64,000 nucleotides of DNA from Acidobacteriota bacterium (GTDB lineage: Bacteria; Acidobacteriota; Thermoanaerobaculia; Multivoradales; J023), in assembly GCA_029263395.1 (NCBI GenBank), contig JAJCXO010000285.1, positions 62,001-126,000 of the forward strand, given 5' to 3'. The notes below the pieces were generated by a model. It had not been told where the DNA came from, made no database searches, and saw only the letters and a list, made by a program, of their open reading frames with translations. A program made the position numbers and the translations under genes. Positions 44,443-52,594 of this stretch are shown here, one piece after another (positions within the stretch are counted from its first letter, which is position 1; every line of letters begins with the position of its first letter).

Positions 44443-46580
44443 GGCCGGTTTCAGTACAGCGTCTGGTTTCAATACAGAGTCTGGTTTCAATACGGGCCAG
44501 TGCCTTGTTATTGACGCTCTGCCTGGGCTGCAGTGGAGCTCCCGAGCTGCCGCGCTTCCCTGAGCCAACCAGCGCTCTGCGGCCGGAAACTCAACGCGGG
44601 ATCGTGCCGGCCGATGCCCGCATTACGGACTACGAACTCGAGGGGCGACTCGACGCTGAGCAACATCGGGTGGAAGGTAGCGCTCGGGTCACCTGGCGCA
44701 ACACCACCCAGCGAACTGTCGACTCCCTACCGTTCCACCTCTACTTGAACGGGTTCCGTGCCGAAGATACCGCCTGGATGCGCACTTCCGGCGGTGCCCA
44801 CCGCAATCACCCTCAGAATAGCGAGGGTACCTGGGGTTATATCGACATCCATTCGGTGCAGCTCGAAGCGTCACCTCTTTTTGTCGCCGACGACACCGAG
44901 GACCCGCGGACGGCCGTTGATCTGCCATGGCGCGAGGATGACGAGCCATCCACGATGACCGTCGACCTGCCACGGCCGGTAGGCCCAGGCGAAACCATCA
45001 CCGTCCATCTCGGCTTCACCGCCCAGCTGCCACGGGTCATCGCCCGCACCGGCTACCTGGATGAGTTCCACGCTGTCGCCCAATGGTTTCCCAAACTCGG
45101 CGTCTTAGAAGACGAAGCCGGTTGGCAGGCGCATACCTTCACGGTGCAGGATGAGTTTTACGCCGACTTCGGCAACTACAAGGTGATGCTCGACGTCCCT
45201 GAGCGTATGGTGGTGGGAGCCACCGGCGTCCGCACCGCCGAGGAAATCGTCGATGGACGTAAGCGGCTCACTTATGAAGCCGAGATGGTGCATGACTTTG
45301 CCTGGATGGCGGATCCCAACTTCGTCGAACATCATGGCGAATGGCAGGGCATCCGCATTCGTCAGCTGATCCAGCCCGAACACATTGCAGACGCTGACGC
45401 GCATCTGGCGGCGACCGTCAGCGCCTTCGAGAGCTACCAAAAGCGGTTTGGTCCTTACCCATGGTCGAGCCTCACGATCATCCATGCGCCGGAAGGGGCC
45501 GAAGACGCTGGTGGCATGGAATACCCCACCCTGTTCACGACCAGCGACATGGCTCCCTTACCACCCTGGGTGCGCAACCACCTCTTCGACGAGAAGATGA
45601 GCGGCCTCTTCACTACCCTCCATGAGTTTGGCCACCAATACTTCCAGGGCCTGTTCGCATCCCGCGAACATCTCGAGCCATGGCTCGACGAAGGCATGAA
45701 CACAACCTCCAACCTGCTCGCCGCCATCGATCGGGCGGGCAGCGAGGATCCCGTGGTGATCCGTCTGCTGTCTCAGGAAATCTTGCTGAGCGACTCGCTG
45801 TCCAACGGCATCGCCAGGCGTGGTTTCCTGGAGCCGTTGGATCGGCCTGCCAGTGCCTTCCGCCGCATTGTGCGCAACTACGGATCCACCGTCTACATGC
45901 GCACCGCAGCGCTGATGTTGACCTTGCGGAATGTCGCTGGCCACGAAGCTTTTGACCGAGCCCTGCGCATCTATAGTGACGAGGCGCGGTTCCGGCACCC
46001 TCGCGGCAGCGAGCTCGAAGCCACCTTGGTTGCGGGGCTCGGCGAACGCCCCAACGTCGCGGCAGCTGGCTCAGCTCCGGTGCATCTCGACGTTCAGGAG
46101 TACCTCGATCAGGCCCTGAGGACCACCCACGAAATCGACTTCGAGGTCTACTCGATCGACAATCGCCCACTCCGTGGCAAAACGGGATGGCACCGCGACG
46201 ACAACGGTACCTTGCAAGGAGGTGAACCACCGCCTTACCTCGACAAAAAGCTCGATGAACTCGGGGACGCGGTCGAAGGGCGGGTGGCGGTACGTCGAGC
46301 CGGCGCCTTCCAGATTCCGGTCGACATCCGGGTCGTGTTCGAAGACGGATCGAGTGAAACCCTGACTTGGGACAACCAAGAGACGATTGGTGTGTTTTCT
46401 TGGCCGGGTCAAAAAATCCATCAAGTGACCCTCGACCCCGAACACAAACTACTCCTCGAGTGGGATCGCCTCGACAACATGGCTTACGATCCTGATCTCG
46501 GGGAAGAGGATGGGCTCAGCCGACCCCTCGGAGATCTCACCGAAGCGATGAGTCTGGCGGTGATGGGGCTCGGCCTGTGA
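44439..46580 (+). CDS. M1 family metallopeptidase lipoprotein
   Basis: Encodes 713 residues with a lipoprotein signal (LLLTLCLGC, lipid Cys about residue 31). The M1 aminopeptidase domain has the GGMEYPTLF exopeptidase loop (in AEDAGGMEYPTLFTTSD), the zinc site HEFGHQYFQG and the third ligand in LEPWLDEGMN. The start is a TTG overlapping the acs stop (TTGA); the first 20 residues contain three six-residue units from an 18-bp tandem repeat, so the annotated N-terminus is uncertain. The protein probably cleaves peptides in the periplasm or at the surface. It has the M1 length of about 700. Confidence 0.92.
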   Translation: MRPVSVQRLVSIQSLVSIRASALLLTLCLGCSGAPELPRFPEPTSALRPETQRGIVPADARITDYELEGRLDAEQHRVEGSARVTWRNTTQRTVDSLPFHLYLNGFRAEDTAWMRTSGGAHRNHPQNSEGTWGYIDIHSVQLEASPLFVADDTEDPRTAVDLPWREDDEPSTMTVDLPRPVGPGETITVHLGFTAQLPRVIARTGYLDEFHAVAQWFPKLGVLEDEAGWQAHTFTVQDEFYADFGNYKVMLDVPERMVVGATGVRTAEEIVDGRKRLTYEAEMVHDFAWMADPNFVEHHGEWQGIRIRQLIQPEHIADADAHLAATVSAFESYQKRFGPYPWSSLTIIHAPEGAEDAGGMEYPTLFTTSDMAPLPPWVRNHLFDEKMSGLFTTLHEFGHQYFQGLFASREHLEPWLDEGMNTTSNLLAAIDRAGSEDPVVIRLLSQEILLSDSLSNGIARRGFLEPLDRPASAFRRIVRNYGSTVYMRTAALMLTLRNVAGHEAFDRALRIYSDEARFRHPRGSELEATLVAGLGERPNVAAAGSAPVHLDVQEYLDQALRTTHEIDFEVYSIDNRPLRGKTGWHRDDNGTLQGGEPPPYLDKKLDELGDAVEGRVAVRRAGAFQIPVDIRVVFEDGSSETLTWDNQETIGVFSWPGQKIHQVTLDPEHKLLLEWDRLDNMAYDPDLGEEDGLSRPLGDLTEAMSLAVMGLGL

Positions 46581-46626
46581 ACGAGGCAGCGTCTGTGAAC
46601 GGAACAGGTCGACCCATGGAGTACCG

Positions 46627-47412
46627 ATGAACGCTCTGACTCGCGTCTGGCGTGCCCCACGCCTGATCCTCTTGCTGATCGTCGTGCAGTTAGCGACCGC
46701 CGTTTGGTTGAGCGCTGCAGTCCGCGACGCGATCGGTCGCGCCCTCGAGCCCTACTCAATACTAATGGATGGCCGCTTTCTGGGTTTGGCGATAGCTTTA
46801 CTTCGCGATCATCCGGAGCTCGCTGCTGGATATTTGCAGGCTTTGACGGGCTCGTTGGTGATCTCGTTGGTGATTTGGATCTTGATCTCACCAACCGTGA
46901 TCACTCGACTTGCAACCGCCGGCCAGGCGCCCGCAACCCTGCCGTCGGCTGGACGGCACCTGCCGGCGGTGTTGGCGGTCACTCTCTGGCATCTGGTACC
47001 ACGCGCCATTTTGCTGGCCATTGTTGGCGCCGCCACCAAGACTCTGATGCCCCACGGCAACTGGGGACTGGCTGGGCTTGCACTGACCGCGGTAACCCTT
47101 GCCTTCTGCACTTGCGCCCTCGACCTCGCCCGCTGCCATGTGGTGTTACACGGCGCACGGCGGTGGCATTACAGCACCGCGCTGCGTGCTTTTGGTGAAG
47201 CCTCGAGGCGTCCCAGAGTCTTGCTACCTTCGATGGTGTGGAGCTTTGCTCAGTGGGGCTGCACTATCGCCATGCTGGTGATCGCGATCAACGCCGCTGG
47301 TGCTGGCTCGACGATCTGGGTGGTGCGTGCACTAGCCGTCCTCGGCATCCTTTTCGGATTGACTCGGATCGCCGTTGCGGTCGAAGCGGGACCGGATCCG
47401 GGTCGAACCTGA
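46627..47412 (+). CDS. Polytopic membrane protein of unknown function
   Basis: A 261-residue protein with about six hydrophobic helices (LILLLIVVQLATAVWL, LTGSLVISLVIWILIS, AVLAVTLWHLVPRAILLAIV, LAGLALTAVTLAFCTC, GCTIAMLVIAINAAG, ALAVLGILFGLTRIAVAV). No transport family motif was recognised. It starts at ATG after a GGAG site, 46 bases after the M1 peptidase gene and is followed by the phosphatase gene after 15 bases, so all are probably in one operon. Confidence 0.8.
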   Translation: MNALTRVWRAPRLILLLIVVQLATAVWLSAAVRDAIGRALEPYSILMDGRFLGLAIALLRDHPELAAGYLQALTGSLVISLVIWILISPTVITRLATAGQAPATLPSAGRHLPAVLAVTLWHLVPRAILLAIVGAATKTLMPHGNWGLAGLALTAVTLAFCTCALDLARCHVVLHGARRWHYSTALRAFGEASRRPRVLLPSMVWSFAQWGCTIAMLVIAINAAGAGSTIWVVRALAVLGILFGLTRIAVAVEAGPDPGRT

Positions 47413-47427
47413 GTTGGCAGACCCAAC

Positions 47428-48090
47428 ATGAACGTCGCGATCTTCGATATGGACGGTCTGCTGATCGACTCGGAGCCGCTGTGGCGGCTGGCCGAGCAGG
47501 CGGTTTTTTCCCAGGTTGGCATCTCTCTCACCGACGCCATGTGCCACCAAACCATGGGGCTTCGTACCGACGAGGTGGTTGACTACTGGCACCAGCGGTT
47601 TCCCTGGCAGAGACCTGACCCGGCCCAGATCGAAGCCGACATCGTCGACCAGGTCGAGGCGCTGATTCGGCAACGCGGTACCGCCTTGCCAGGAGTCCGT
47701 ACCCTGCTCACCACCCTGGACAAGACGAGCTGGACCCTGGCCCTGGCGTCGTCATCACCCCCGGTGTTGATCGAGGCGGTGCTCGATAGGTTGGCTATCG
47801 GCTCATACTTCCCTATCCGTTGCTCCGCGAGCGCCGAGACCCACGGCAAACCCCATCCCGCGGTGTACCTCACGACCGCCCGACGCCTCGGAGTCGACCC
47901 AGCGAACTGCGTGGCTCTCGAAGACTCGATGGCCGGTGTACGTTCCGCCAAGGCGGCCGGCATGCGCGTCATAGCCGTGCCCGCTGCCGAATCGCGAGAC
48001 GATCCGCGCTTTGCGGCAGCGGACCTTGTTGTCGGCTCGTTGGTCGAAGTCTCGCCTGAGACCCTGGCTGGTTTGCCCCAAGCCGTCTAG
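47428..48090 (+). CDS. hxpB: HAD-family hexitol/2-deoxyglucose-6-phosphatase-like enzyme
   Basis: The 220-residue protein has HAD motif I FDMDGLLIDSEP (Asp7, Asp9), motif II in LALASSSPP, the Lys of motif III in KPHPAVYL and motif IV CVALEDSMAGV. Overall order and spacing match E. coli HxpB/YniC, which removes phosphate from sugar phosphates, including LLIDSEPLWRLAE and LGVDPANCVALEDS. The gene symbol reflects this similarity; exact substrate not shown. The stop lies in a 16-bp tandem duplication. Confidence 0.85.
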   Translation: MNVAIFDMDGLLIDSEPLWRLAEQAVFSQVGISLTDAMCHQTMGLRTDEVVDYWHQRFPWQRPDPAQIEADIVDQVEALIRQRGTALPGVRTLLTTLDKTSWTLALASSSPPVLIEAVLDRLAIGSYFPIRCSASAETHGKPHPAVYLTTARRLGVDPANCVALEDSMAGVRSAKAAGMRVIAVPAAESRDDPRFAAADLVVGSLVEVSPETLAGLPQAV

Positions 48091-48317
48091 CACCTCCGCC
48101 GACTAGCACCTCCGCCGAAAACCTTCTTTGGCGGCGTAGGTGGTCGCAGTCATTTTGGGCGTCTAGATAGCTTCCAGAGATCACCCCAGCCTTTTCTAGG
48201 GGACTGGTAAGGCACTTTGCTCCTAGTGTTTAGCCATCGCACCGGGAACCAGTCCCCGACCGGCTCCCACCTACTCAACAGGGCTGATCAAGCCAACATA
48301 CGACCAGGAGCAAACTC

Positions 48318-48458
48318 ATGACGCATCAACTTCCCACCTCTACTTCAACTCCTCACCGCAAGCCATCGTCGACATCAAGTCGAGCAGCAGCTTCAGCTCC
48401 AACAGCGCGCCCTTCTGTGACACCTACTACGATGTCAACCAATCACCATCCTGTGTGA
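48318..48458 (+). other. Doubtful 46-codon ORF with strong ribosome site
   Basis: ATG 48318 follows AGGAGCAAACTC and opens 46 codons of Ser/Thr/Pro-rich sequence (MTHQLPTSTSTPHRKPSSTS). The frame one base earlier has a more protein-like run (YFNSSPQAIVDIKSSSSFSS, SAPFCDTYYDVNQSPSCVN) but lacks a start codon. A real, frameshifted small secreted peptide or a remnant are equally possible. Confidence 0.25.
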
Positions 48459-48550
48459 ATTGATTCGAGCCAGGTCTAGATCTAAGGCACAGGTCTTGAT
48501 CCAAGACACGGGATTGATTCGAGACAGGTCTTCGATCTGAGACACTTGAA

Positions 48551-48577
48551 AGGGGCCGCAGTACAGCCGCGGCCCTT
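48551..48577. terminator. Stem-loop possibly terminating the acs-hxpB operon
   Basis: AGGGGCCGC (48551-48559) pairs with GCGGCCCTT (48569-48577), one G-U pair, loop of nine bases. It follows hxpB by 460 bases and lacks a T-run, so a terminator function is only possible. Confidence 0.35.
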
Positions 48578-48696
48578 CGGCTGTTGCGACAACCCGGACA
48601 GATCGAGATACACCGTCAACGCCACCAAGTTAGGCAGAACATCGAACCACCCCGCCAAGCCCTCAATCCGCAGCAGATCGCGTAACATCGCTGCCC

Positions 48697-49044
48697 ATGG
48701 GTATCTTGCTTTTGTTCTACGCCGCCGGTGCCTTCGTCATGACGATGGGCCTGGGTGCCATCTGTTTTTTCATCCACCTCCATAGCCGACGCAAACGCGG
48801 CCAGGGATCGTGGCCGCTTTATGGCCTGATTGCCGCTCTTGTCACCGCTGGGATGATCGCCCAGGGGTGGACAGCCTTTTCGGTTCCGAGCCAGGCCCCG
48901 CCCAGCGCGGAGGATTACCAGCGGTTCCTCAAAGCCTACGTGATGTGGGGTGCCGCCCCCGGTACCGGTCTGATTGCCGGCTTGCTGGCGATTTTCAAAC
49001 CCTCACCCATCGAGGTGACCACCCGAAACCCTGAGGAAAATTGA
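48697..49044 (+). CDS. Small membrane protein
   Basis: A 115-residue protein with three hydrophobic segments (LLLFYAAGAFVMTMGLGAI, LYGLIAALVTAGMIA, MWGAAPGTGLIAGLLAIF), without family motif. A clear ribosome site is absent. It precedes the racemase mini-ORFs by 13 bases. Function unknown. Confidence 0.65.
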   Translation: MGILLLFYAAGAFVMTMGLGAICFFIHLHSRRKRGQGSWPLYGLIAALVTAGMIAQGWTAFSVPSQAPPSAEDYQRFLKAYVMWGAAPGTGLIAGLLAIFKPSPIEVTTRNPEEN

Positions 49045-49057
49045 CGAGGGAACGTCC

Positions 49058-49095
49058 ATGAAGACCCTAACTCCATGAAGAACGTAGCCCTATGA
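49058..49095 (+). promoter_or_regulatory. Two overlapping six-codon mini-ORFs before the racemase start
   Basis: ATG at 49058 (after GAGGGA) reads MKTLTP-stop at 49076-49078; the next ATG at 49075 reads MKNVAL-stop at 49093-49095; the racemase ATG is at 49092. Each stop overlaps the following start as ATGA. The region consists of three 17-bp units from 49056. The ribosome site fits the first ATG, so the racemase may be reached by re-initiation. Confidence 0.6.
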
Positions 49096-49784
49096 AGACC
49101 CTGGGCCTGCTCGGCGGCATGAGCTGGGAATCGACCGTCACCTATTATCGGCTGATCAATCAGCGAATCGGGCGACGCCTCGGCGGCCTACATTCCGCCG
49201 AGCTGCTCCTCTACAGCGTCGACTTCGAACCGATCGAGCAATTGCAGCATGCCGGCGACTGGGATGCGGCGGCCCACCAGCTGATCGCAGCAGCACGTTC
49301 AATCGAGCGCGCTGGCGCTGAGGGGCTGATGATCTGCACCAATACCATGCACAAGGTCTACGAAGCCGTCGACGACGCGATCAGCATACCGATGTTGCAC
49401 ATCGCCGATGCCACCGCCGAAGCCATCCAGGCCGCCAACCATCATACGGTTGGTCTACTCGGCACCGCCTTTACCATGGAGCAAACGTTTTACCGCGGCC
49501 GCTTGAGCGAACGCCACGGCCTCGATGTCCTAGTACCAAACGACGACGACCGTGCCATCGTCCACCAAGTCATCTACGACGAGCTCTGTCACGGCCAGAT
49601 CTGCAATGCTTCACGCCAGCACTACACCCGCGTCATCTCAGACCTCGCCGAGCGCGGCGCCGAGGCCGTCATCCTGGGCTGCACCGAGATCTCCTTGCTC
49701 GTCGGACCCGACGACGCCTCGATCCCAGTATTCGACACCACCGCCATCCATGCGATGCAGGCAGCGGATTGGATGTTGGACTGA
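49092..49784 (+). CDS. Aspartate/glutamate racemase family protein
   Basis: A 230-residue cofactor-independent racemase of the Asp/Glu/hydantoin type. The two catalytic cysteines are Cys82 (MICTNTMHK) and Cys197 (VILGCTEIS), and GGMSWESTVTYYRLIN is the YgeA/RacD-type opening. It interconverts D- and L-aspartate or glutamate, or related amino acids. Start ATG 49092 fits the family; upstream ATGs at 49058 and 49075 open only mini-ORFs. An own ribosome site directly before 49092 is absent. Confidence 0.92.
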   Translation: MKTLGLLGGMSWESTVTYYRLINQRIGRRLGGLHSAELLLYSVDFEPIEQLQHAGDWDAAAHQLIAAARSIERAGAEGLMICTNTMHKVYEAVDDAISIPMLHIADATAEAIQAANHHTVGLLGTAFTMEQTFYRGRLSERHGLDVLVPNDDDRAIVHQVIYDELCHGQICNASRQHYTRVISDLAERGAEAVILGCTEISLLVGPDDASIPVFDTTAIHAMQAADWMLD

Positions 49785-49959
49785 GACACCGTTAGCGGTC
49801 TGAGCGCGAGTCCGAACACTCGCCGCTACGCTACGTAAGAAGCTCTGCCTGCAAGAGAAGCTGTGAGTATTCAGTAGGCAAATACGAAGCAGCCATTAGC
49901 ACCTCTACTGTCCAGCATAATGGCGCTTCTTCTGCTCAAAATGAAAGGCCCTACTACCT

Positions 49960-52356
49960 ATGATTCGCCCCTTTGCAAGCGCTCTGCTCACACTGCTCAC
50001 ACTCCTCGCGGCGACCGTTGGCTGGCGAGCCATCGAGCCTTTGCAAGTACAGCCGGCGAGCGCTGCCAGCGAACTGTTCTCAGCCGAGCGCGCCAAGCAA
50101 CACCTTCAGGCCATCGCCAGCACCCACCGTATGCTCGGTACCGAATCCCATCGTGAGGCCCGGCAGTACATAGTCGATCGTTTGCAGTCACTCGGCCTGA
50201 CACCGGAGCTTCAAGAAGGCACCATCACCCAGCGGAGTGACTGGATCGAGTCCTACCATTTGACCAATGTGCTGACCCGCCTGGAGGGTCGTGATCAGGG
50301 TAAAGCTGTGCTGGTGATCGGCCACTACGACACGGTACCGCACAGCCCTGGCGCCGGCGACGATGCTTCCGCGGTTGCCGCAATGCTCGAGGCCTTGCGT
50401 GCCCTGACTGACGGCCCACAACTGCGCAACGACCTGATCTTTCTTTTCACGGACGGCGAGGAGATGGGCCTGCTGGGTGCCGAGTTGTTCATCAGGGACC
50501 ACCCATGGATCGAAGACATCGGCGTCGTGCTGAATTTTGAAGCTCGGGGCAACAGCGGTCCATCGCTGATGTTCGAGACCGGCCCCTCCAACGGCACCCT
50601 GATCGATCACCTCTCGCAAGCCGCATCACGGCCACTGGCCTACTCCTATTCTTACGAGGTCTATAGTCGGCTTCCCAACGACACTGATTTTTCCCTCTTC
50701 AAGCGGGCCGGCTTGCCAGGTATGAACTTCGCGTTCATCGAGGCCGTGGATCGTTACCACAGCAGCAGAGACTCGTTGGACGCTCTCGACTTGCGGAGTG
50801 TCCAACATCACGGCGACTATCTGCTGGGATTGGCTCGCCAACTCGGTGAGGCACAGCTCGACACCATCGAAAGCGGCGGCGATGGGGTCTACTTCCATCT
50901 ACCAGGACTCGGATTGATCAGCTATTCGGGATCAGCAGCCATGGCGCTGACCTTGCTCGGACTGCTAGCGGCTGCTATCGCCACCACGATCGGCGTGCGC
51001 AACGGTAAACTCCGCGTGTCCGGTCTGCTGCTGAGCTGGGGTTTGCTGCTCACCGCCACGATCCTGGTTGGAGTGATCGCCTCGCTACTCGCCAGCCAGT
51101 TGTTCGGTAGCTACTATTTGGGCAACGGCTGGCACAGCAACGAGCTCAATCTCCTCGCCTTGCTTTTGATCATCGTCGCCATGCTGCTGGCCCTGAACCG
51201 CTGGCGCGGCGTCAAGCTAGGGGCCAATCTCCCGGTCGCCGGCCTGCTGCTCTGGACGCTCGCAACCGTTGCGATCACCGTGGTCGCTGTCGGTGCCAGC
51301 TATCTGTTCGCCATCCCCTTGTTGTTTGCCTCACTAGCCGCAATTTGGACCCTCAGGTCGACCGAAGAGGCATCGAACAACAGCGGGCTACTCGCTGTGT
51401 TAGCTGCACTGGCCGTGGCCACCCCTCTGCTCTGGACACCATTCTTCGATCTGGTGAACGGGGCATTGGGTCGCAACGCAGCCCCGATCCTCGGAGTCCT
51501 TTTCTTGCTGTTGGCGAGTTGCATCCTGACTGCTCAGTTCATTGGTCTGGGTAACGGCCGTGCGGGCCGGTGGCTGCCATGGGTGACGTTGGGCATGGCA
51601 CTCGTACTGATTGCGATCGTACGCACCGGAGCCGGTTTCGACTCCCAAGATCCGAGACCGAACAGCCTGTTCTACGCTCAGGATCTAGAGAGTGGAACCG
51701 CAACCTGGTTGAGCTTCGATTCGCAACTCGATAGCTGGACCCGCAGTTTCCTTTCCGACTCACCGGAGCGCGACCAAACCCCTTCTTGGATCGGCTTCCA
51801 AACCCCCGCCTTTGTCCAACCGGCGCCGCCGAGCGCGGTCGACCCTGCAACCGTCGAGATTCTTGGGCACCAAACGACCGACAGTGGCTATCAGCTTCAG
51901 CTGAAAGTGAGCTGGCCCTATCCGGTGCATCGCGCCTTTATTTTCTCGCACCTCGGTGATGGCGGCGCCATACGGGAACTCAACGGCAATCAGATCGAGC
52001 CACTACCCGAGGGTGAGGAGTCGGCAGAGGGTCACCCGATCCGGGTCTTCGCACCATCTACAGACGGTATCGGATTCGCGCTCGAGGTCGACGGCACCGG
52101 ACCGCTCGAACTAGAGCTCGTTAGCCAACGCTTCGAGCTGCCGAGTGGTGATCAATTCCCGAACCCACCACGGCCACCGGAGCTACAATCACGGATTAGC
52201 CGAGCCACCGATTCATCGTATGTGCGCACTTTCGTGAGCTTGGACCTCGCTCTGTTGGACGAAGCAGACACGGTGCCAGCAGACACGGTGCCAGCGGCTG
52301 ATCCAACCTCCGGGGATGCAGCCACCGAGGCCTCGAACTCAACACCTAGTTCTTAG
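49960..52356 (+). CDS. M28 family peptidase with membrane domain
   Basis: A 798-residue protein. After a signal-like segment (SALLTLLTLLAATVGW) an M28 aminopeptidase domain extends to about residue 300: IGHYDTVPHSPGAGDDASAV provides zinc ligands His and Asp, LFTDGEEMGLLGAE the catalytic Glu and ligand Glu, and FIEAVDRYHSSRDSLDALD the final His. The middle (about 320-560) has eight or so transmembrane helices; the last 240 residues form a beta-rich domain outside. This layout resembles Pff1/ER-type M28 peptidases. A 15-bp duplication yields ADTVPADTVP near the C-terminus. Confidence 0.93.
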   Translation: MIRPFASALLTLLTLLAATVGWRAIEPLQVQPASAASELFSAERAKQHLQAIASTHRMLGTESHREARQYIVDRLQSLGLTPELQEGTITQRSDWIESYHLTNVLTRLEGRDQGKAVLVIGHYDTVPHSPGAGDDASAVAAMLEALRALTDGPQLRNDLIFLFTDGEEMGLLGAELFIRDHPWIEDIGVVLNFEARGNSGPSLMFETGPSNGTLIDHLSQAASRPLAYSYSYEVYSRLPNDTDFSLFKRAGLPGMNFAFIEAVDRYHSSRDSLDALDLRSVQHHGDYLLGLARQLGEAQLDTIESGGDGVYFHLPGLGLISYSGSAAMALTLLGLLAAAIATTIGVRNGKLRVSGLLLSWGLLLTATILVGVIASLLASQLFGSYYLGNGWHSNELNLLALLLIIVAMLLALNRWRGVKLGANLPVAGLLLWTLATVAITVVAVGASYLFAIPLLFASLAAIWTLRSTEEASNNSGLLAVLAALAVATPLLWTPFFDLVNGALGRNAAPILGVLFLLLASCILTAQFIGLGNGRAGRWLPWVTLGMALVLIAIVRTGAGFDSQDPRPNSLFYAQDLESGTATWLSFDSQLDSWTRSFLSDSPERDQTPSWIGFQTPAFVQPAPPSAVDPATVEILGHQTTDSGYQLQLKVSWPYPVHRAFIFSHLGDGGAIRELNGNQIEPLPEGEESAEGHPIRVFAPSTDGIGFALEVDGTGPLELELVSQRFELPSGDQFPNPPRPPELQSRISRATDSSYVRTFVSLDLALLDEADTVPADTVPAADPTSGDAATEASNSTPSS

Positions 52357-52594
52357 ACTCGGCTCACATCCGTTGGACAGGTCTCGCAGCCTGATTTTCG
52401 AGTCCACAGGTCGGCTGATCTCTGCTAGGCTGCTGTGGCACGTCTGCGTGCCTCCCTTCCACTCTTCTCGCGGCCGACCGAGCTCACAGCTTGTCTTGGG
52501 TGCGATCCTTCAGCTCTCGCCCGAGAGCGATCTTCGACGCGGTTGACCGCTACCCGTTCGAGGCCAAGACTAGCGGTCGACAGGATACCCACCC

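Larger units (their letters stand above)
48091..48696. other. 600-base gap with repeats, hairpins and a doubtful small ORF
   Basis: No convincing gene longer than 50 codons. It contains a 16-bp tandem duplication (48087-48118), an inverted repeat GGGGACTGGT/ACCAGTCCCC (48199-48208/48248-48257) around 39 bases, an AGGAG site and ATG at 48318, three imperfect repeats of ATTGATTCGAG.CAGGTCT..ATCT.AG..AC type at about 48459-48545 and a stem-loop at 48551-48577. It may contain a regulatory RNA, but I cannot assign one. Confidence 0.5.
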
